Source: Opitutus sp.
GTDB lineage: Bacteria > Verrucomicrobiota > Verrucomicrobiae > Opitutales > Opitutaceae
Length of the DNA stretch: 45,878 nucleotides
Direction of reading: 5' to 3'
NCBI GenBank assembly: GCA_009695065.1
Contig: SIBR01000030.1
Span: 1 to 45,878 of the forward strand
Shown: positions 42,443 through 45,878 of the stretch, piece after piece
Numbering within the stretch: the stretch's first letter is position 1
Layout of the letters: the number at the start of each line of letters is the position of its first letter
The notes under the pieces: model-generated
The model's database searches: none
The model's input: only the letters and a program-made list of their open reading frames with translations
Told to the model about the DNA's origin: nothing
Position numbers and translations under genes: made by a program

Positions 42443-45342
42443 AAAATCGTTTTTTTACCCCGCCGCTGCTGGTGCTGCTTGCGGCTGTGGTGTTCGCCGT
42501 CGCCCCACCGGTCGCCCGACTGGTGGCCCAGAGCCAGACGGACGCCAAAATCCGTCTGATGTCCGAAGCGTTGCGGGCGCGTGATGCCGGCGATCTGCCG
42601 GGAGCCCAAGAGGCGCTGGCCAAGCTGGCGGCGGTTTCGCCCAACGATGCCGCCGTCCAGCGGCTGCTGGCCGAGGTCGAAGCGCAGGCGGTGGCACAAA
42701 AAACGGCGCTTGCCCGGCAGGCCGCCAACGAGAAAGCCGTGGCCGAACGCCTCGCCGTCGAGCGTGCCGCGGCCGAACGCGCGGCGGTCATCGCGGCGCA
42801 GACCGCTCCGGCGCCGCGGCCCGAGGTCCGCAGGCAACCAGCCGGCGCGCCGGCTTCAGTGGCGGTCGTGCGTCCTCCGGCGTCGGAGCCCGGCCCGATG
42901 GTCGACGTCAAGATTCCCGAGCCGGGCCAGCCGATGGCCGTCTCCGTTTCGGTTCCGTCCGCCCCGACGCCCGAGCAGGAAGCGGAGGCGCTCGCCCGCG
43001 CGGAAACCCGGCGCATCGGCGAGTTGATGGCGACCGGCCAGACGCAGCTCGCCACGGCGCGATCCCAACTGCGCGACGGGCGTACGGATGCGGCCATCGC
43101 CACGGTCGACGCCGCGCTCGGCTTGTTGCCCCTCAATCCGCTGACCCAGAAATTGATCGCCGATCTGAAACGGGAAAAGGCATCCGCGTTGCTCGACCGG
43201 GCCCAGGTGCTGATGCGGCGCGGAGACGTGGAAGGTGCGCGCACGGCGCTGGCCGAGCACGAGCAACTGGCGCCGGGCAGCCCGCGGGCCGCCGGGGTGG
43301 AGCAACAGCTCGCGCGCACGGCGGCCCGCAATGCCCCGGGATCCGTTGATCCCGGCTTTGTCGCCGACCGCGCGGCCACGGCGCAACTTGTCGCCAGGGG
43401 CCGGGCACAGTATCTCGCCGGCGACGTTGACGGCGCGCAGGGGACGTTTCGCGCGGTCGAGGCACAGGAGCCGGACAACACCATCGCCAAGGGATTTCTG
43501 CTGCGGATCGCCGAGGAAAAAATTGAGACCGGTGCGCTCAATCGCGAAAAGACGCGGGCGCAGTTGCTCGAGGAAGTGGCGAAGGGCTGGCAGCGGCCTG
43601 GCATTTATCAGGAACGGACGCGCGAACCCGACCAGGCGGCGGCCGCCGCGCCGCTGGCGCGAAAGCTAAATGAAATCACGATCCCGAGCGTGAGTTTTAC
43701 GCGGGCGGAGATCGGCCAGGTCGTCGCCGCGCTCAGTGCAGCCTCGGAGGAATTCGATGTGACCGGGGGCAATCCCAAGGGCGTCAACATCGTGTTGCTC
43801 GATCCCTCCAACAAGAACCCGGCGGTGACGATCACGTTGCGCAACGCGACGCTCAAGCGGGTGCTCGATTTTGTGACCGAGGCCGTCGGCTACCAATACG
43901 AAATCCAATCCGATGCGGTGGTGGTGCGGCCGGGTGGGGAAGTGACAAATTTGGAGACGCAATTCTTTCCGGTCACCCGGGCGACTGTGTTGCGGATGAC
44001 CGGCATTGCCGGTGTGACGGGCGGCGGCAAGGATCCGTATTCGACGGCCGGGGCCGGCAGCACTCCGGAGCAGACGGTATCCGGGGGCGAGGCCGCGGCG
44101 ATGAAGGCGTTTTTGCAGCAGGCCGGGGTGACGTTCACCGTCGAGGGCAGTTCGCTCGCCTACGACGGCTCGGCGATCATCGTCACGCAGACAGCGCGCA
44201 ACATCGAACGCATCCGCAACATCCTCGCGCGCTACAACGACGTGCGCCAGGTGGAGATCGAGTCGAAGTTCATGGAGGTGGCGGAGGGCGCGCTCGAGGA
44301 ACTGGGCGTGCAGTGGAATCTTTCGCGGCGCGGCGTGCCGCAGGTCAATCCGGCCACCGGAGCGCCGGTGCTCGATGCGAACGGCCGGCAAGTGTTCGTC
44401 CCGCGCGAAGTCTACAGCACCGGCGGGGTTAACCGGCCGCTGTCGGGGGCGTTCACGAATTCCTCGAACGGGGGCAGCATCAACATCAGCGGTGGCGACA
44501 ACCTGACCGTGCCTTTTCTTTCTCCGGTCCTGCCCGGCGCGATCTCCGTCGGCACCGGCGCGACGGCGCTGGCGAGCATCGCAGGTTTTGTGGGCGAGTT
44601 CGACGTCAACGCAGTGGTGCGGGCGCTCTCGCAAAAGCAGGGCACCGATTTGCTCAGCTCCCCGAAGGTGACAGTGTTGTCCGGCAATCCGGCGAACATG
44701 ACGGTGGCGCAGGAAATGCGTTATCCGCAGAGCTATGGCGAAATCCAGAGCCAGGTGGGCACGGGCAGCGCGGCCGGCGGCGGTTCCGCGGGCGTGACGA
44801 TCACGGCCGGCACGCCGCACGAGTTCACGTCGCGCAACGTCGGCGTGGAACTGAAGGTGACCCCGACGGTGGAGGAGGACGATTACTCGATCAGCCTCGA
44901 CCTGAATCCGCGGGTGACCGAGTTCGACGGCTTCGTGGAATATGGCGGACCGAGCGTGGCGATTTCCGGCGGCACGACCGTCACGGTCCCGCCGGGCTTC
45001 TTCCAGCCGATCTTCTCGGTGCGCGACATCTCGACGAAGGTGACAATCTGGGACGGCGCGACGCTGGTGATGGGCGGGCTGACGCGCGAGGAGGTCAAGA
45101 AGGTGAACGACAAGGTGCCGTTCTTCGGCGACATCCCGCTCGTCGGCCGGCTGTTTCGCTCGAAGGGCGAGAGTTCGCAGAAGCGCAACCTGCTGATCTT
45201 CGTGACCGCGAACCTCGTGAGCCCGGGCGGTTCGCCGAAACGGCAGAACCTGAAAAACACACCGGCCAATTCGCTTTTCCAAAATCCGACGATCGTGACG
45301 CCGGCGAGCGCCGAGCCGCGCACCCGCAGCGGCAGCCGGTAA
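42439..45342 (+). CDS. Amuc_1098-family outer-membrane secretin (PilQ-like)
   Basis: A 967-residue outer-membrane secretin. After a signal segment (MKNRFFTPPLLVLLAAVVF) come an Ala/Glu-rich region and TPR-like helices (about 30-360), N-domain repeats (about 430-690: VTITLRNATLKRVLDFVTEA, YDGSAIIVTQTARNIERI) and the secretin core (about 700-910) with VRALSQKQGTDLLSSPKVTV, an IWDGATLVMGGLTREE stretch and PFFGDIPLVGRLFRS. The last 40 residues are Pro/Ser-rich. The gene matches the Amuc_1098-type pilus outer-membrane protein and forms the gated pore of the pilus or export system. Its start overlaps the preceding gene by four bases. Confidence 0.93.
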   Translation: MKNRFFTPPLLVLLAAVVFAVAPPVARLVAQSQTDAKIRLMSEALRARDAGDLPGAQEALAKLAAVSPNDAAVQRLLAEVEAQAVAQKTALARQAANEKAVAERLAVERAAAERAAVIAAQTAPAPRPEVRRQPAGAPASVAVVRPPASEPGPMVDVKIPEPGQPMAVSVSVPSAPTPEQEAEALARAETRRIGELMATGQTQLATARSQLRDGRTDAAIATVDAALGLLPLNPLTQKLIADLKREKASALLDRAQVLMRRGDVEGARTALAEHEQLAPGSPRAAGVEQQLARTAARNAPGSVDPGFVADRAATAQLVARGRAQYLAGDVDGAQGTFRAVEAQEPDNTIAKGFLLRIAEEKIETGALNREKTRAQLLEEVAKGWQRPGIYQERTREPDQAAAAAPLARKLNEITIPSVSFTRAEIGQVVAALSAASEEFDVTGGNPKGVNIVLLDPSNKNPAVTITLRNATLKRVLDFVTEAVGYQYEIQSDAVVVRPGGEVTNLETQFFPVTRATVLRMTGIAGVTGGGKDPYSTAGAGSTPEQTVSGGEAAAMKAFLQQAGVTFTVEGSSLAYDGSAIIVTQTARNIERIRNILARYNDVRQVEIESKFMEVAEGALEELGVQWNLSRRGVPQVNPATGAPVLDANGRQVFVPREVYSTGGVNRPLSGAFTNSSNGGSINISGGDNLTVPFLSPVLPGAISVGTGATALASIAGFVGEFDVNAVVRALSQKQGTDLLSSPKVTVLSGNPANMTVAQEMRYPQSYGEIQSQVGTGSAAGGGSAGVTITAGTPHEFTSRNVGVELKVTPTVEEDDYSISLDLNPRVTEFDGFVEYGGPSVAISGGTTVTVPPGFFQPIFSVRDISTKVTIWDGATLVMGGLTREEVKKVNDKVPFFGDIPLVGRLFRSKGESSQKRNLLIFVTANLVSPGGSPKRQNLKNTPANSLFQNPTIVTPASAEPRTRSGSR

Positions 45343-45366
45343 GCACCATTCCTTACCGTGCGCGGC

Positions 45367-45878
45367 ATGAATGTTTTTTTTCGAGTCCTGCTGCTGGCGC
45401 TTGCGACTGCGGTCGCGGGACGCGCAGCTCCGACCGTCAGTGTCTCGGTGCCTTCGGGTGGCTCCACGTTTCAGTCCGGTACGGCCACGACCCTCACAGC
45501 CACGGCGACGCCGACCGCGGGATCCACCATCACCCAGGTGGTTTTCTTCGCCAACGGGCAACAAGTCGGTTCGCCCGTGACGGCGTCGCCGTATTCCGTG
45601 TTGTGGAATACCCCGACGTCGTCCGGTTCGGTGGCGATCACGGCTCAGGCGACGGACAATAGCGTCGGCAATCCGGCGGTCACGGCGTCGCCGGTGAACG
45701 TGACCATCGTCGCGGTCGCGCCCACCGTCACGCTCACCAGTCCCACGAACGGAGCGACCGTGGCGGTCAACGGCAGCGTGACGATGACGGCGACGGCCAC
45801 CGGCAATGGTGGTGCGACGGTGGGCAAAGTCGAATTTCTGGCGGGTTCGACGGTCGTCGGGACCGCGCTGGTCGCGCC
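45367..45878 (+). CDS. exported Ig-repeat protein, 5' part only
   Basis: An ORF begins at ATG 45367 and runs open to the window end. It starts with a signal peptide (MNVFFRVLLLALATAVAG, then RA) and bacterial Ig-like repeats of the Big_3_4/PF17957 type: TLTATATPTAGSTITQVVFF and VTMTATATGNGGATVGKVEF are the same strand set twice, each with a V-x-F-x-A-N/G-x-x-x-V-G turn. At least two repeats are visible, each of roughly 90 residues. It lies 24 bases after the secretin gene. Such proteins are often large adhesins or surface enzymes; the size cannot be told because the 3' end is outside the window. Confidence 0.8.
   Translation, partial: MNVFFRVLLLALATAVAGRAAPTVSVSVPSGGSTFQSGTATTLTATATPTAGSTITQVVFFANGQQVGSPVTASPYSVLWNTPTSSGSVAITAQATDNSVGNPAVTASPVNVTIVAVAPTVTLTSPTNGATVAVNGSVTMTATATGNGGATVGKVEFLAGSTVVGTALVA

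Noticed and set aside
1..45878. CRISPR array, tRNA, rRNA, phage or complete insertion sequence
   Set aside because: Scanned by eye for regular direct repeats, cloverleaf arms, transposase motifs and phage structural genes; none was found. Very short RNAs could be missed without computation.

Overview
The window is high-GC chromosomal DNA from a member of the Verrucomicrobiota, most likely Opitutaceae or a close relative. The assignment rests on gene content: Pirellula/Verrucomicrobium-type heme and membrane-bound dehydrogenase proteins, an Opitutus-style TonB receptor with an N-terminal carboxypeptidase-regulatory-like domain, and a pilus-like locus matching Akkermansia Amuc_1098-1101. No rRNA, tRNA, CRISPR array, phage or intact insertion sequence was seen. 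The taxonomic call is inference; no database search was possible.

Layout. (1) 1-4606, plus strand: a tightly overlapping operon encoding a 55-aa one-helix membrane protein, a sodium:solute symporter, a 254-aa protein with BshC-like motifs at both ends, a BshB-type PIG-L deacetylase and a BshA-type glycosyltransferase. This looks like a bacillithiol (low-molecular-weight thiol) pathway with a half-size version of the last enzyme. (2) 4607-5494: sparse DNA with two small ORFs and a hairpin. (3) 5495-7842: a phosphotransferase-fold kinase coupled by ATGA to a divergent enolase paralogue. (4) 8019-14506, minus strand: a frameshifted thioredoxin-like protein, a DUF1826-like protein, a cytochrome c-glucose/sorbosone dehydrogenase fusion, a toxin remnant, an M14 carboxypeptidase and a broken glycosidase-like gene. 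(5) 14682-28985, minus strand: exported hydrolases (dienelactone hydrolase, amidohydrolase, ThuA), a large cytochrome c protein, an enolase-superfamily enzyme, a broken membrane-bound dehydrogenase, a cytochrome c fragment and a TonB receptor. This reads as uptake and periplasmic oxidation of an organic substrate. (6) 29521-34088, plus strand: a degenerate cytochrome/HEAT protein, a GNAT, a DEAD-box helicase with a DETD motif and an HNH endonuclease. (7) 34111-37727, minus strand: the pyruvate dehydrogenase operon pdhA-pdhB-pdhC, carrying short dispersed repeats in its gaps and in the E2 linker; then a Nudix hydrolase. (8) 38557-45878, plus strand: a pilMNOPQ-equivalent locus (PilM-PilN fusion, Amuc_1100, Amuc_1099 and Amuc_1098 homologues) followed by the start of an exported Ig-repeat protein that runs off the window.

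The strongest leads are the compact BshC candidate in its operon, the pilMNOPQ/Amuc_1100 locus, and the kinase-enolase pair whose enolase lacks two catalytic residues. Several genes carry single-base indels in short G/C runs. These are either assembly errors or real decay, and they limit how far the affected genes can be interpreted.
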